From: JAUMBM01 sp964441755
Lineage (GTDB): Bacteria > Bacteroidota > Bacteroidia > Chitinophagales > Saprospiraceae
Direction: 5' to 3'
DNA: 64,000 nt
NCBI GenBank assembly: GCA_964441755.1
Contig: CAYTVG010000014.1
Location: forward strand, 53,164-117,163
Positions 63,929 to 64,000 of this stretch are shown here, piece after piece. The position numbers and the translations under genes are program-made. The notes beneath the pieces are model-generated. The model saw only the letters and a list, made by a program, of their open reading frames with translations. It did not search any database and had not been told where the DNA came from. How positions within the stretch are numbered: the stretch's first letter is position 1; each line of letters starts with the position of its first letter.

Positions 63929-64000
63929 AAATCAAGAATAAAAACTCCAGTACGAGAGCAGGCTTAGTAGATCTCGATGCTCTTCTTTCATATTGAGGAT

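Overview
The window is a scaffold from a GC-rich member of the Bacteroidota, most likely in or near the Saprospiria. The evidence is gliding/type IX genes (gldA, gldF, gldG), a cell-surface multiheme cytochrome with a type IX sorting tail, a bacillithiol deacetylase (bshB1), an aminodeoxychorismate pair, SusB-era polysaccharide and amino-sugar enzymes, and promoter boxes of the Bacteroidota form TTTG-N19-TAnnTTTG (best case in front of rplS). The genus-level placement is inference. Three runs of exactly 100 N (9619-9718, 48060-48159, 55342-55441) are scaffold gaps, and every one lies inside a tandem repeat.

Layout, left to right. 1-6.6 kb: end of a GHL10-type glycosidase, an SIS-domain sugar-phosphate protein with a GH20 hexosaminidase, and a secreted pentaheme cytochrome. 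6.7-11.9 kb: a periplasmic protein with a 17-residue repeat, a 110-bp tandem repeat that repeats the 3' end of an RluA-type pseudouridine synthase gene, tRNA-Arg(CCU), and about 1 kb of short palindromic repeats in both orientations. 12-21.5 kb: a lone DUF262/DUF1524 (GmrSD-like) defence nuclease, YjbR, a FAD oxidase and a 2018-residue alpha-2-macroglobulin lacking its thioester motif. 21.6-31 kb: metal-binding-like lipoprotein, Lrp regulator, pabB-pabC, gldA-x-gldF-gldG-DUF4340, rplS. 31-34.6 kb: a minus-strand sulfur-transfer set (SQR-like, single-Cys TusE/DsrC, DsrE2), then a glucosaminidase-fold protein that has lost its catalytic Glu. 34.6-38.5 kb: two virtually identical tandem copies of an AAA ATPase fused to a PD-(D/E)XK nuclease, bordered by hairpin repeats. 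38.5-50 kb: bshB1, amidohydrolase, GNAT, Rpn/PD-(D/E)XK protein, polyprenyl synthase, two signalling proteins, tRNA-Ala(GGC), a small unknown, cmk. 50-63.6 kb: a surface-polysaccharide locus (CpsB-type phosphatase, WecA-like, Wza, Wzc, acyltransferase, nucleotide-sugar dehydrogenase, fcl, gmd, wzm, wzt), ending at an IS5-like element.

Base composition changes abruptly near 52.1 kb: everything to the left is GC-rich, everything from wza onward is AT-rich, so the polysaccharide export and sugar-nucleotide genes look acquired. The export logic is complete from lipid-carrier loading to export (WecA-like initiation, an ABC Wzm/Wzt pair, and a Wza/Wzc envelope system with its phosphatase), but no glycosyltransferase is visible, so those must lie beyond the right edge.

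The most unusual features are at the level of DNA architecture: a genome-wide style of hairpins whose stems are locus-specific words joined by a fixed GGC/GC closing clamp and a 3-4 nt loop; the 1-kb palindromic repeat cluster next to a defence gene; duplicated AAA-nuclease cassettes framed by hairpins; and a TATGGG hexamer tract that codes the tyrosine tail of Wzc, where the arbitrary gap length has broken the reading frame in the assembly.
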